From Opitutia bacterium (GTDB lineage: Bacteria; Verrucomicrobiota; Verrucomicrobiia; Opitutales; Opitutaceae), in NCBI GenBank assembly GCA_003142955.1, contig PLOH01000087.1, positions 1-60,257 of the forward strand: a DNA stretch of 60,257 nucleotides. The letters run 5' to 3'. The first letter of the stretch is position 1. Each line of letters opens with the position of its first letter. This document shows positions 24,663 to 34,037 of this stretch, in pieces. The notes beneath the pieces are model-generated. The model was not told the origin of the DNA, made no database searches, and saw nothing but the letters and a program-made list of their open reading frames with translations. The translations under genes and the position numbers were made by a program.

Positions 24663-27026
24663 TCAAGGCAGGGCCACGCGGCGCGCGGCCGTGTTGCCTA
24701 CCTCGTCCGACAGCCGGATCTCGACCGCGGTCGCGCCAGTGACCTTCGCGGCCGGACATTCCAACTCATAGGTCTCCTCCCGGCCGTCGTTGATGCCGTC
24801 AACCGGATGGTCCACCGTCTCGCGGTAGCCGTTGTTAAAGATGAGTTCGGCGCCGTCGAGCAGGGACAGGGCGTCGCGACCGTGGACTGTCACGATCACG
24901 CTGTTGCCGTCGCGTCGCGCCGCCGCGTCGAGAATCTCTGGCGGGGTGTGGTCAATGACCAGGTCATCGGTCTCGAACTCAGTGCGCAGGCGCTGGGCCG
25001 CGGGCCGCGGCGCCTGCTCGGTGACGATCAACCGACTGGTGTATATCCCTTCGGGCAGATGCGAGGTGTCAAACTGCACGTAATTCTCGCGGATGTCGAC
25101 GGCGAGGTCGATCCAGGAAGCGCCGCCCACTGACTTGATCGAGAATGTATAGGCCAGAGTGTCGCCATCGGGATCGGAGACCGTCCAATAGACCGCCTGA
25201 TTGCCCGGATCCGGCACCAGCTGACTGCCAAGAAAACCAAGCTTCTTCCGGTTGTCCTGAATCCCCTCGGGGAGAGCGGCCGGCTGGTTGGGGTTGAGCA
25301 ACTGCCCGAGCGTGGTCACCAACGGAACCGACATCTCGGGCGGCGGATTGAGCAGGAAATTCGGCGGAAGAACGCGAAAGTCGGTCAGAACCGGACGGCG
25401 GTTTTGGGGCAGGAAGTACAGCGTGGCGGTGTCGACCTCAACGTCCGGTGCGTCCGCCGGGATGGCGATCCTGAATTTCAAATACCGGCCTCGCAGGTTC
25501 GCGGCGTATTGCGCGCCGTCTCGCGGGGCAAGCCGGGTCCAGTCGGTCCAACCCTCGGATTCATCGGCCGCCAGGCTCGTTTTCACGTCCACCTGGAGCG
25601 CGGCGGGAGCAAGGTTCCGCACCTGGGCAAAGCGCAGGTTGCCCAGCTCGGCGGGCAGGCCGAGGTCGAGGCGATTGGTTTCGAGCCGGCGCGGTCCGGT
25701 GCCGCCAAACTCAAGCAACGCGAGCCCCGGGGCATTGTTTCGGAGCAAGAGGAAGCGATCGGCCGAACCGGGTGTCGCGGCCAGGCCGTTGAGCTGTGAG
25801 CCCACGCTGCCGGCAAACGTAAGGCTGAGGCGGCGCTTGAGGTCCCAGGCCAGAAGCTCGCCCTGGTCGCCTGCCGCGATGAGCAACAGGTCGCCGCGAC
25901 GGACGAGCCGGTAGAACGCGAGGCTGCTGCGCGTCAGCAGCACTTCGGGGAATCCGTCGGCGGGAAAGAAAACCACGGAGCTGCGGCCGCCGAAGCGATC
26001 CGCGCTGGGTCCTTCGCTGGCGGCTGGCAGGGGGGGGGCGTTGTCTCCCGGATTCGCGGCGGCCGCTGCGCCGGCGGAGAACGCAGGGGTGGCTCCGGCA
26101 CCACCGGGCCGGTGGATGCGGTATTCACCCGGCGATGACGAATAAACAACCGTGGCGTAAAGATCGCCGTTCGGCTGAGGCAGCAGGTCGGTGACCTCGG
26201 CTTCATGGTTTTCCTGAAGCAGGACCGGATGACCGCCATTGCGCGGGAAAAGATAAACGTTCCCATGCGGCGCGGAGCCGGCGGCGATCCGGCCGTCCGG
26301 CAGGAGCGCCAGCCGCCGCACGTTGCGGTCGCGCATCTCCCCAAAGAGGGTGACACCCCTGGCGGCGAGCGCCGCCGGATCGGAGAGTCTGCCCGCGTTG
26401 ACTCCCGCGGCGCGGAATTGGTCCAGCGCAACCCGATAGATCCGGCCGGGGTTGCCGGTCGCGACCAGAGCCACCAGGAAAGTCGGGCCGGTTGGAGCGT
26501 GCGCCGCTGCGCCCGGGGGAACCTCAGGGAGAAGCAGGACGTCGAAGATGGAGTCGACGGGCAGGCCGACGCGGGCCAACGTCTTCCCGTCTCTGATCAG
26601 GTACACCGCGCCCGTCGGCGAGGTGCCGGCCAGCAGCGCGCCATCGGGCAACGATTTCAGCGCGACCACCTGCGGCTCCGCGACCCGGGCGACCTCGCGC
26701 GTTGTGTAGCTGGTTCCGTTGAGCGTCACCTCGACAATCCGGCCCTCGGGTCCGGTTCCAATCAGCCAGCCTTGCGCTGCTCCACTGGTCGGTTCCAGGG
26801 TCCAGAGCAACTCGCCGACCGCGGGTCCGGCAAGGTCCGTCAATGTCGGACCGGGGACAATGCGCCCATCTGAGCGGGTGGCGAGGCCCTGGAGATTGCG
26901 ACTGGCGACATCGCGCCCGAAATCGATGTCCAGGTGCTTGGTCAGGGGATCCGCTCCCAGCAGGGCAGAACTCAATGCCAGACCAACCAGAGGCAAGGAG
27001 GCGAGAAAACGGCGGACGATGCTCAT
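24663..27026 (-). CDS. Exported beta-propeller-like protein, unknown function
   Basis: A 787-residue secreted protein with a signal peptide (about 4-25, FLASLPLVGLALSSALLGA). Residues ~30-400 are repeated short beta units resembling a propeller (PEGRIVEVTLNG, SPTGAVYLIRDGKTL, APHGNVYLFPRNGG, NGDLYATVVYSSSP). The later part has jelly-roll or fibronectin-like modules (WTDWTRLAPRDGAQYAANLRGRYLKFRIAI; VYWTVSDPDGDTLAYTFSI; VTVHGRDALSLLDGAELIF). It starts 15 bp after the S55-type peptidase gene on the same strand, so they are probably one operon. It could be a partner, inhibitor or substrate of that peptidase, which is inference. Start ATG 27026 is used; GTG 27035 is possible. Confidence 0.75.
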   Translation of the reverse strand: MSIVRRFLASLPLVGLALSSALLGADPLTKHLDIDFGRDVASRNLQGLATRSDGRIVPGPTLTDLAGPAVGELLWTLEPTSGAAQGWLIGTGPEGRIVEVTLNGTSYTTREVARVAEPQVVALKSLPDGALLAGTSPTGAVYLIRDGKTLARVGLPVDSIFDVLLLPEVPPGAAAHAPTGPTFLVALVATGNPGRIYRVALDQFRAAGVNAGRLSDPAALAARGVTLFGEMRDRNVRRLALLPDGRIAAGSAPHGNVYLFPRNGGHPVLLQENHEAEVTDLLPQPNGDLYATVVYSSSPGEYRIHRPGGAGATPAFSAGAAAAANPGDNAPPLPAASEGPSADRFGGRSSVVFFPADGFPEVLLTRSSLAFYRLVRRGDLLLIAAGDQGELLAWDLKRRLSLTFAGSVGSQLNGLAATPGSADRFLLLRNNAPGLALLEFGGTGPRRLETNRLDLGLPAELGNLRFAQVRNLAPAALQVDVKTSLAADESEGWTDWTRLAPRDGAQYAANLRGRYLKFRIAIPADAPDVEVDTATLYFLPQNRRPVLTDFRVLPPNFLLNPPPEMSVPLVTTLGQLLNPNQPAALPEGIQDNRKKLGFLGSQLVPDPGNQAVYWTVSDPDGDTLAYTFSIKSVGGASWIDLAVDIRENYVQFDTSHLPEGIYTSRLIVTEQAPRPAAQRLRTEFETDDLVIDHTPPEILDAAARRDGNSVIVTVHGRDALSLLDGAELIFNNGYRETVDHPVDGINDGREETYELECPAAKVTGATAVEIRLSDEVGNTAARRVALP

Positions 27027-27041
27027 GGGGAACACTCGTGG

Positions 27042-28871
27042 CTAATCGGTTACTTTCAGCGGGCGGTGAATGTTGGCCGGGATGACGCGGCCCGCGAGCA
27101 AGTGCTGTTCCCAGAGCGGCACCATTGCGTCCTGGCGCTGGTATCGCTGCTCATCGGCTTGACTGGCGATGCGCGCGAACGATGCAGGATAGTCGACGGT
27201 GGGCCGCGATTGATCGAGAAAGACTGCGGCCTTCTCCATCACGGCCACGTAAAGGCCGTCGGTCCGGCGGTTGTCTTCCAGCGCGGAAAGATAATCGTCA
27301 AAACTGCGAATTTGCGAGGCCAGCATCCGTTGCGGGAGACCGGCGAGTTCGTCGAGTTGCGGGCCGGTGGTCACCACGACATCAAGGGTCTTGCCGGCCC
27401 ACGCCGGATTCACCGGCAGCGTCACGATCTGGGTGGAGCGGACCTCCTGGTAATCGCGCCAGGTGAGCGTCAGTTGTACCGGGTCGCCCGGCGCGGCGGT
27501 GGCGCGGGAAAGTTGCACGACTTCGAGTGTCGCCAGCGGATTGTGGCCCAGCGCTTCGACCGTGAAGGAGACGTTGGTTGGGAAGACTTTCTCAAACGGA
27601 TTCTGGAGCCAGTCCGCGAGGTCATGCACGAACTCGCCCACGCCGGCTGTGAATCCCTGGGGTCCGGCATACAGGTTGTCGGCGGAAACGGTTCGCCCGC
27701 CGGGGAACGTGACCCGGCGGCGGACCCGAAATCCCTCGGCGAGGCCGGCGTCGTTCGAACCCAGAATGCCCTGCGCCAGTCCCGTGGCGGCGATCATCGG
27801 GGCGATCTGCGCCTGCCGCACCACGAAGAAGTGGAGGGTGCGCGTCGCACCTCGGTTGGGCACGGTGACCGTCACCGGAATCATCTCCGGAGACTTTCCC
27901 ATTTCACCGTAAACGGCGGACAGGCGGTCCTGGCTGATCGTGCCGATCACCGGGCCGACATTCACCACCTTGTAGGAACTCATCAGGCTCGGCAGGATCG
28001 TGACGACCTCGCTCGATGCCATCGGCAGATCGACCGCGCCGAGATGCATGAGCGGATGACCGAAAGCAAGGAGGTGGGTGCCGTCCACCCTCGAGACGGT
28101 GCCGGTGCCGGCGATGGTGATATCGCCCGTGGCCAGTGCCACCGAGACGGCGTCGCCGGGATGCAGGGTCCGGGGAAACCGCTGGCCGTTCAGCGTCGCG
28201 CCGTCGTCCAGGGTGGAGGCTGGGCTAGCCTGAAAGCCATAGGAGCCTCCCACGCTGGCTACGTTGAGGCCCAAAGCGCGGAACTGCGGGCCGAAAATGT
28301 CGGCCACCTCAGGATCGATCCCGCTCAGGGTGAAAACCGGGGTCAACGGCTGAAAGGGCGAATCCAGGGCCGCGGCGGATACCGAGCGTTCCGCGGCTGG
28401 CGGCGGACCTCCGGGATGCGGCGTCCGGAGGGGAATGGGGGCCGGGAAAAAATCGGGCGCCGTCGCCGGCAGGCGGCTGACCTCCAGCAAATCTTCGATG
28501 GGGGTGAACCCGGCGTGGGGGACAGTCTCGAAACGTTGCAATTGATAAGAGAGGGCGCCCGCGAGCCGCCCATCGATGTAGAGCGGGCTGCCGCTCATCC
28601 CTGCGCCCGCGCCCATCTTTTGAACCCGGGAATCCGTGAGTTTGCAGACAATGATGTTCTTGCCCGGACCCAGCGCATTGCGAATCACGCCGACCACCTC
28701 CACCGTGAAGGACTCCGGCCGGGTGCCATGGAAGACCGTCCAGACCTCGCCTCGCATGCCGGGCCGGATTTCATCGAGCCGCATGAGTTCCGCGCGCGCC
28801 GGCTGCGCCTGGGCCACGCCGACGGAAGCGATCCAGAGGCCGGCGATCAGATTGAGAATCGCTTTGGTCAT
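27042..28871 (-). CDS. S55 (SpoIVB-like) family serine peptidase homologue
   Basis: A 609-residue exported protein with a signal peptide ending VGVAQAQPA. The N-terminal part (LDEIRPGMRGEVWTVFHGTRPESFTVEVVGV) is typical of S55 proteins, as is VQKMGAGAGMSGSPLYIDGRLAGALSY (Ser of SGSP near residue 93) and the later GTHLLAFGHPLMHLGAVDLPMASSEVVTI. Known S55 peptidases include SpoIVB, which triggers regulated proteolysis. Non-sporulating bacteria carry relatives of unknown role. C-terminal modules (about 400-600) are beta-rich. It is the first gene of a pair with the propeller-like protein. Confidence 0.78.
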   Translation of the reverse strand: MTKAILNLIAGLWIASVGVAQAQPARAELMRLDEIRPGMRGEVWTVFHGTRPESFTVEVVGVIRNALGPGKNIIVCKLTDSRVQKMGAGAGMSGSPLYIDGRLAGALSYQLQRFETVPHAGFTPIEDLLEVSRLPATAPDFFPAPIPLRTPHPGGPPPAAERSVSAAALDSPFQPLTPVFTLSGIDPEVADIFGPQFRALGLNVASVGGSYGFQASPASTLDDGATLNGQRFPRTLHPGDAVSVALATGDITIAGTGTVSRVDGTHLLAFGHPLMHLGAVDLPMASSEVVTILPSLMSSYKVVNVGPVIGTISQDRLSAVYGEMGKSPEMIPVTVTVPNRGATRTLHFFVVRQAQIAPMIAATGLAQGILGSNDAGLAEGFRVRRRVTFPGGRTVSADNLYAGPQGFTAGVGEFVHDLADWLQNPFEKVFPTNVSFTVEALGHNPLATLEVVQLSRATAAPGDPVQLTLTWRDYQEVRSTQIVTLPVNPAWAGKTLDVVVTTGPQLDELAGLPQRMLASQIRSFDDYLSALEDNRRTDGLYVAVMEKAAVFLDQSRPTVDYPASFARIASQADEQRYQRQDAMVPLWEQHLLAGRVIPANIHRPLKVTD

Positions 28872-28902
28872 CGCCGGATACTACGGGCGAAGCCGGAGGA
28901 AA

Positions 28903-30180
28903 TTAGAGGGCCGCGATCGCATCGGTCATGATCTGACAGGCCCGGGCGACCGCGGTACCCTCGTGGGCGGTACTGAGGAAAGCCGTCTCGTAGGCGCTCG
29001 GCGGGAGATAGACACCGCGGTCGAGGCAGCCATGGAAAAACCGGCCGAATAATGCGGCATCGCTGGTGAGGGCGGTCGTGTAATCGCGCACAGGTGTGGC
29101 GGTGAAGAAGACGGCAAACATGGAGCCGACTTGGGGCACTTGCAAGGGCAGGCCCTTTTTGCGAGCGGCGGCGAGCAGGGCGTCCTGCACTTCGCGGCCC
29201 AGTCGGTTCAGGCGGGGATAAGGATTTGATTCCTCCAACAACTTGAGCGCAGCGATGCCGGCAGCCATCGCGAGTGGATTGCCGCTCAGCGTCCCCGCCT
29301 GGTACACCGGGCCGAGCGGGGCCAGGCAATCCATGATGTCCGCCCGGCCGCCGAAAGCCCCGACCGGCAGGCCACCCCCGATGATCTTGCCCAAGGTTGT
29401 CAAATCCGGCGTGATTCCCTCCAATTCCTGGACCCCGCCGCGGGCCAGTCGAAAACCGGTCATCACCTCATCGAAGATCAATAACGTGCCGTGGGCGGTG
29501 CATTGGGTGCGCAAAGACGCCAGGAAGCCCGGTTCGGGCAGAATGAGGCCCACATTGGCGGGGTAGGGTTCGAGAATGATGCCGGCGATCTGGTCCGGGT
29601 TGGCCGCAAACGCCGCCGCGACGGCCGCAGGGTCATTGAACGGCAGGATAATGGTTTCCCGCGCGAAGGCGGCCGGCACGCCGGCGCTGTCGGGGTAACC
29701 ATGCGTCAATGCGCCCGAGCCCGCCTTGATCAGCAACGAGTCCGAATGCCCGTGGTAACAGCCGGCGAACTTGATGATCTTGTCGCGCCGCGTGAAACCG
29801 CGGGCCAGGCGGATTGCCGACATCGTGGCCTCGGTGCCGCTGTTGCACAGGCGCACTTTCCGGATCGACGGCACGAAACGCACAATGAGCTCGGCGATCT
29901 CAACCTCGTAGGGATTGGGCGTGCCAAAGCTCGTGCCGTTCTCCAGCGCGGTAGCGATGGCCGCCTTGATCGCCGGATGGTTGTGGCCGAGGATCGCCGG
30001 CCCCCACGTGCAGACAAAATCGATCAGCTGGCGCCCGTCGGCGGTGTAAAGCATGGCGCCATCCGCCGACGTGACAAAGAAGGGCGTGCCGCCGACGGAG
30101 CGGAACGCGCGGACGGGCGAGTTGACGCCACCGGGAATCACCCGCAGGGCGCGCTCAAAAAGTTGTTCGGAACGAGTCAT
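28903..30180 (-). CDS. hemL: Glutamate-1-semialdehyde 2,1-aminomutase
   Basis: A 425-residue PLP-dependent class III aminotransferase-fold enzyme converting glutamate-1-semialdehyde to 5-aminolevulinate, for tetrapyrrole synthesis by the C5 route. [22 protein letters not shown] is the family beginning. [20 protein letters not shown] and [19 protein letters not shown] bind PLP phosphate, [12 protein letters not shown] has the PLP Asp, and [19 protein letters not shown] holds the Schiff-base lysine. Start ATG 30180; an in-frame TTG at 30195 is less likely. It lies 22 bp downstream of nadE on the same strand. Confidence 0.95.
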   Translation of the reverse strand: MTRSEQLFERALRVIPGGVNSPVRAFRSVGGTPFFVTSADGAMLYTADGRQLIDFVCTWGPAILGHNHPAIKAAIATALENGTSFGTPNPYEVEIAELIVRFVPSIRKVRLCNSGTEATMSAIRLARGFTRRDKIIKFAGCYHGHSDSLLIKAGSGALTHGYPDSAGVPAAFARETIILPFNDPAAVAAAFAANPDQIAGIILEPYPANVGLILPEPGFLASLRTQCTAHGTLLIFDEVMTGFRLARGGVQELEGITPDLTTLGKIIGGGLPVGAFGGRADIMDCLAPLGPVYQAGTLSGNPLAMAAGIAALKLLEESNPYPRLNRLGREVQDALLAAARKKGLPLQVPQVGSMFAVFFTATPVRDYTTALTSDAALFGRFFHGCLDRGVYLPPSAYETAFLSTAHEGTAVARACQIMTDAIAAL

Positions 30181-30202
30181 ATCATTGGCGATCAAGAAAA
30201 CC

Positions 30203-31882
30203 CTAACTGACGTATTTCTGCACGATGGGAATGCGGCGGCCGACGCCGAAGGCGAGGGGAGTGATCTTCAGGCACGGCGCGGCTTGTTTGCGCTTATATT
30301 CATTGAGGTCGACTTTGCGGGTCACGTCGTTGACCACCGCCTCGGCAAATCCCCGGGCCACGAGGTCGCGCCGCGAGAGTCCTTCCTCGACGTAACCTCG
30401 CAGGATGGCGTCAAGCAGGTCGTAGGGCGGCAGGCTGTCCTGGTCGGTCTGGCCCGGACGCAGTTCGGCGGATGGCGGCTTGTCAATCGAGTTCTGCGGG
30501 ATCGGCGGCGTGCGGCCGGAGCTTTGTGCGTCGTCGTTAATCCAGTTGGCCAAGGCGTAGACCTGGGTCTTGAAAACGTCCGCGATGACCGCCAGGCCTC
30601 CGCACATATCGCCGTAGAGCGTGCAATAGCCCACGGCGACCTCGCTCTTGTTGCCGGTGGTGAGCAGGAGCGAACCGAATTTGTTGGATAGCGCCATCAT
30701 CAGAACGCCGCGCACCCGCGCCTGGATGTTCTCCTCGGTCACGTCGCGCACCCGCCCGGTGAAAACGGGGCCAAGCACGGACTCCGCTGCCGCGACCACC
30801 TCGGCGATGGCAATCGTGTGAAACGCCAGTCCAAGATTGCGGGCCAGTTGGCCGGCGTCGTCCCGGCTGTGGCCGCTCGAGATGGCCGAGGGCAGGCTGA
30901 CGCCGGTGACATTCTCCGGGCCGAACGCCGCGGCCGCCAGCACCCCGACGACCGCCGAGTCAATGCCCCCGCTCAGCGCCACCAGGCTTTTCTTGAAGCC
31001 GCTCTTGCCGGCATAATCGCGCAGGCCGAGGACCAGCGCCTCGAAAACATCCTTCATCTCCGCCTGCGCATAAGACGGGGCGATCTGTCGTTCGGCGTAC
31101 GCCGGCGGGTACCCCGAGCCGACTGTGACCGTCCGGAGTTCTTCCTGAAATGCCGCAAGACCGGCCACCAGGCGACCGTCAGCGGACGACACCATTGATC
31201 GCCCGTCGAAGATCAGTTCGTCGTTGCCGCCGATGGCATTGCAGTAGACGACCGGGCAGCCAAGGAGTTTGGCGGCATCCGTGACCAGCGTTTCGCGCAC
31301 ATTGCCCTTGCCGTGATGCCAGGGGCTCGCCGAGAGGTTGATCACGACGTCGCAGTGCCGGGCAGCTAGCTGGCGGACCGGATCCAGCCCGTGATATAGC
31401 CGACGCGTGGAAATCATGGGATGCGTCCAGATGTCCTCGCAAATGGTAAGGCCAATTCGCTGACCGGCAAATTCGATGGTCCGAGGTTCCGGTGCCGGCT
31501 CGAAATAGCGGTCCTCGTCAAAAACATCGTAGGTGGGCAGCAGGCATTTTCGCGCGATGAGTCGGACCTCGCCGCGTTCGCACCAGGCGGCGGCATTGAA
31601 AAATGGCCGGCCGTGACCGCTGGTGTTTGTTTCCACAAACCCGACGAGCGCCGGCACCTCGCCTACCACCGACGCGATTTCCGCGAGCGTGGATTCGACA
31701 TCCGTCACAAAGCGACGTTTGAAGAGCAAATCGCGGGGAGGGTAACCGGAAACGGCCAGCTCCGGAAACACCGCCAGCTCGGCCCCGCGGGCGACGAGCG
31801 TGCCATAAGCGTCAATAATCCGGCGGGAATTGCCGGAAAGATCGCCGACAGTCGTGTTAATTTGAGCGATACCAATGTGCAT
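30203..31882 (-). CDS. nadE: Glutamine-dependent NAD+ synthetase
   Basis: A 559-residue two-domain enzyme making NAD+ from deamido-NAD+, ATP and glutamine. The N-terminal nitrilase-type amidase has Glu in [10 protein letters not shown], Lys in [14 protein letters not shown] and Cys in LTICEDIW. The C-terminal synthetase has the pyrophosphate loop [11 protein letters not shown] (about residue 300), [16 protein letters not shown] and [22 protein letters not shown]. Length fits the bacterial fused form. It is the first gene of a nadE-hemL pair. Confidence 0.95.
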   Translation of the reverse strand: MHIGIAQINTTVGDLSGNSRRIIDAYGTLVARGAELAVFPELAVSGYPPRDLLFKRRFVTDVESTLAEIASVVGEVPALVGFVETNTSGHGRPFFNAAAWCERGEVRLIARKCLLPTYDVFDEDRYFEPAPEPRTIEFAGQRIGLTICEDIWTHPMISTRRLYHGLDPVRQLAARHCDVVINLSASPWHHGKGNVRETLVTDAAKLLGCPVVYCNAIGGNDELIFDGRSMVSSADGRLVAGLAAFQEELRTVTVGSGYPPAYAERQIAPSYAQAEMKDVFEALVLGLRDYAGKSGFKKSLVALSGGIDSAVVGVLAAAAFGPENVTGVSLPSAISSGHSRDDAGQLARNLGLAFHTIAIAEVVAAAESVLGPVFTGRVRDVTEENIQARVRGVLMMALSNKFGSLLLTTGNKSEVAVGYCTLYGDMCGGLAVIADVFKTQVYALANWINDDAQSSGRTPPIPQNSIDKPPSAELRPGQTDQDSLPPYDLLDAILRGYVEEGLSRRDLVARGFAEAVVNDVTRKVDLNEYKRKQAAPCLKITPLAFGVGRRIPIVQKYVS

Positions 31883-32075
31883 ACGAACGGGAAAGGGTCA
31901 CTGTGAGGGCGATCGGTGTGGCTGACAACCTGCAAGCGCGACGGAAACCGTCCGGGCTGTTGTCGATGTTGACCACAGGGTTGCGACACCGCAGACTTAC
32001 GGCTTCGAAAGGCACGATGGGGCGGTCAGTTTCCCGTGACTTCGCAATCTTTTGTTGATCGACGACTTTTCCATC

Positions 32076-32270
32076 ATGTGGACGGTGTTCCGACTCTTCC
32101 TAAAGCAGTTTTTTTGCACTCATCAATGGGTGGCCAGAGAGGTGCGCCGCTATTCCGTCAGTCCTTGGGACAAGCAGCAGGAGGGTGAGGTAGCAATGGC
32201 TTTCCTGCGTTGCAAGAAATGTGGAGCGGAGTTCCACCGGATTGCCGACCCAAGTCAGGGAGAAAGATGA
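32076..32270 (+). CDS. Small protein with zinc-ribbon-like cysteines
   Basis: Sixty-four residues. A short hydrophobic/basic start (WTVFRLFLKQFF) leads into CTHQW and, later, FLRCKKCGAEFHR, giving a Cys-x-His...Cys-x2-Cys arrangement that could bind one zinc ion. No named family is recognised. ATG 32076 is chosen over an upstream TTG (32052). No Shine-Dalgarno sequence is visible. It stands alone in a lower-GC stretch that continues to about 34000. Confidence 0.45.
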   Translation: MWTVFRLFLKQFFCTHQWVAREVRRYSVSPWDKQQEGEVAMAFLRCKKCGAEFHRIADPSQGER

Positions 32271-32413
32271 TGGGCACGAAGATCCTACGACGCCGGAGAA
32301 CAGCGCGGTTGTTGGAGGGAGATTCTATCGGGCCAAGGACGGAGGAGATGAAATGGGTCGCCAGGCGGCCGAAATGGTGAATATCTGACGTCAACGCGGC
32401 GAAATCTTCAGCC

Positions 32414-32695
32414 ATGCAGCAGGTTCCTCTCGCGGTTCTCCTCGAAGCAAAGCGCGAAGTGGTTTCGCGGAGCAAGGTTGGGGAGATGATCACGCCGCGT
32501 GAGGCATGGTTGCTGTCAGGCCAAAAAACGACGACTGAGTCCCTCTGGTCGATTGCCTATCGGATCGGCACGCAACACGACGTCTCGCCAGAGGACATTG
32601 ACCAATATTTGGAGCAGCAGTTTCCCCAGTATTCGATGACGGAAGGGAAGTCGCATGGCTGGGACGATCATCATCACAGCGATTTGACGTGGTGA
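32414..32695 (+). CDS. Small hypothetical protein
   Basis: Ninety-three residues with a mixed helical character (PLAVLLEAKREVVSRSKVGEMITPREAW, then SIAYRIGTQHDVSPEDIDQYLEQQFPQ) and a His/Asp-rich tail (GWDDHHHSDLTW). No domain is recognised. The balanced composition and regular amphipathic helices suggest a real protein. It ends 40 bp before the terminator of the convergent VPDSG gene. Confidence 0.5.
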   Translation: MQQVPLAVLLEAKREVVSRSKVGEMITPREAWLLSGQKTTTESLWSIAYRIGTQHDVSPEDIDQYLEQQFPQYSMTEGKSHGWDDHHHSDLTW

Positions 32696-32734
32696 TCGCC
32701 ATTTTGTCACACGCGCCAAGAACTGGGAGCCAGA

Positions 32735-32787
32735 CCTGCAAAATAAAAACAAAAACCCGGCTTGATACCGTGGTATCGAAGCCGGGT
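32735..32787 (-). terminator. Rho-independent terminator of the VPDSG gene
   Basis: Stem ACCCGGCTTGATACC (32755-32769) pairs with GGTATCGAAGCCGGGT (32772-32787) with one bulged base. On the minus strand the stem is followed by a T-rich tract (32735-32754, T4-G-T5-A-T4). It lies 20 bp past the stop of the minus-strand gene. This is the clearest intrinsic terminator in the window. Confidence 0.85.
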
Positions 32788-32807
32788 GAAGAGAGTTTTT
32801 CGGATGA

Positions 32808-33494
32808 TCAGTCGGTAGTTACCGGAACCGGCCGGGCTTTCCGACCAACGATTGCCAGAGAAGCCAAACCGAAACCAAGCAAGACGAGCGTCATTCCGGA
32901 GTCTGGGACATTTTGCACGACGTAATCCTGATACGTCGTGTTCGAAAGGGCGACAAGACTGACCGGCGCAACCCCATTGGAGTCGGCGGCAAGCGCAGCC
33001 GCGATCATTGTCGAGGCACCGTAATCAGACTGGCCAGGTGCCAGTAAGAACGAGATCCCAGTGCCTGAAGCAACCTCTTCCCAAATCGCGATCTGCAATC
33101 CCGCCGCGGAGCCGGGGTCGTCCCCAAGGGCCGCTTGGTAATTCTCAGCCCAGAGGTTACTGATGATCAAGGCGGCATCGGACCCCATGCCCCCCGTTGG
33201 TGATGGAGCCGATGCGAGACTCGCGACGGTATACGGCTGCGCTGAACTGTTGGAGTACTGGTAGGGGTCGATGCAGAAGCTGTTCGTCGGAACACCATCG
33301 ACGGTCAGTTCGGTGATGCCGGCATACACATCCAATGGGCCCAAGGTTCCGCTGATAATCTGCACAGTCTTGGCGGGGCTGGTCCCAGTTTCCGTCACGG
33401 TGACGGTTCCAATAGTGTACGGGCCCGCCCAAGCGGAAACTGTCGCGCCAATTGAAACTCCAAGGATGATTGCCAATCTCGTCGATCGATTCAT
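32808..33494 (-). CDS. VPDSG-CTERM exosortase-sorted secreted protein
   Basis: A 228-residue exported protein. Signal peptide: MNRSTRLAIILGVSIGATVSAWA. The C-terminus has the tripartite sorting signal: VPDSG motif (about residue 202), a hydrophobic helix (MTLVLLGFGLASLAIVG) and a basic cluster RKARP. This VPDSG variant of PEP-CTERM is characteristic of Verrucomicrobiota and implies an exosortase elsewhere in the genome that cleaves and anchors or releases the protein. The middle is Ser/Thr/Gly/Ala-rich and beta-like (TIGTVTVTETGTSP, DGVPTNSFCID), with no enzymatic motif. Start 33494 is preferred over 33533. A strong terminator follows. Confidence 0.8.
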   Translation of the reverse strand: MNRSTRLAIILGVSIGATVSAWAGPYTIGTVTVTETGTSPAKTVQIISGTLGPLDVYAGITELTVDGVPTNSFCIDPYQYSNSSAQPYTVASLASAPSPTGGMGSDAALIISNLWAENYQAALGDDPGSAAGLQIAIWEEVASGTGISFLLAPGQSDYGASTMIAAALAADSNGVAPVSLVALSNTTYQDYVVQNVPDSGMTLVLLGFGLASLAIVGRKARPVPVTTD

Positions 33495-34037
33495 TGATAG
33501 GATAGCTTGATGGTTGGATCTCGTTATTGCCATTCATTTGAGCGATTTGCGTGCCAAGATCAGATACTGCTTATTGATTGCGATATAAGATTCCTGCTAA
33601 TAATAACTTAGAAAGATGACATCTTGCCCGGTCGACAGATGGAGATTTCGGCTTTTGTAAGAAAAACCGACACTTGAATGAGGTAAGCAGATTGAATTCG
33701 GCGGATACAGATTTTGGAAGCTGCTGGTAGGTAGTATTTAATATGATTTTATTTGCCAACAAACAGGCTTTGTACGCAGATCCGACACATTTTACTCTCT
33801 TGGATCAGCGACGAGGATTGCGCTCGGATCTACACTAGCCTGGCGATGTTTGTCGGTGAAGTGATTTCGGCCCGCTTGTGCAACGAATCTAATCGAACAG
33901 GGCGGTGTTCGCGCTGGGTTGAACCTGCCAGTCGGAGAGCGAATCGTTTCCATGCCGGGGAAATCAGCTTTCGATCGGTCACATTGCTTCCGTACAAATC
34001 CCTTTCCCCATCCGCGAGATTCAGTTTACTATCGGTC
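33495..34037. other. AT-rich intergenic region before GH31 gene
   Basis: About 540 bp between two divergent genes. 33540-33780 is distinctly AT-rich compared with the window, with several TAATA/TATAA-like stretches (33590-33612, 33735-33750). The GH31 reading frame stays open back to 33753, but its first ~95 codons are not protein-like. This DNA probably contains promoters and a long leader; no individual box can be fixed. Confidence 0.4.

Noticed and set aside
26934-28931. 665-residue plus-strand frame across the S55-type gene
   Set aside because: Antisense to the S55 motifs and rich in Arg/Gly/His without domain pattern.
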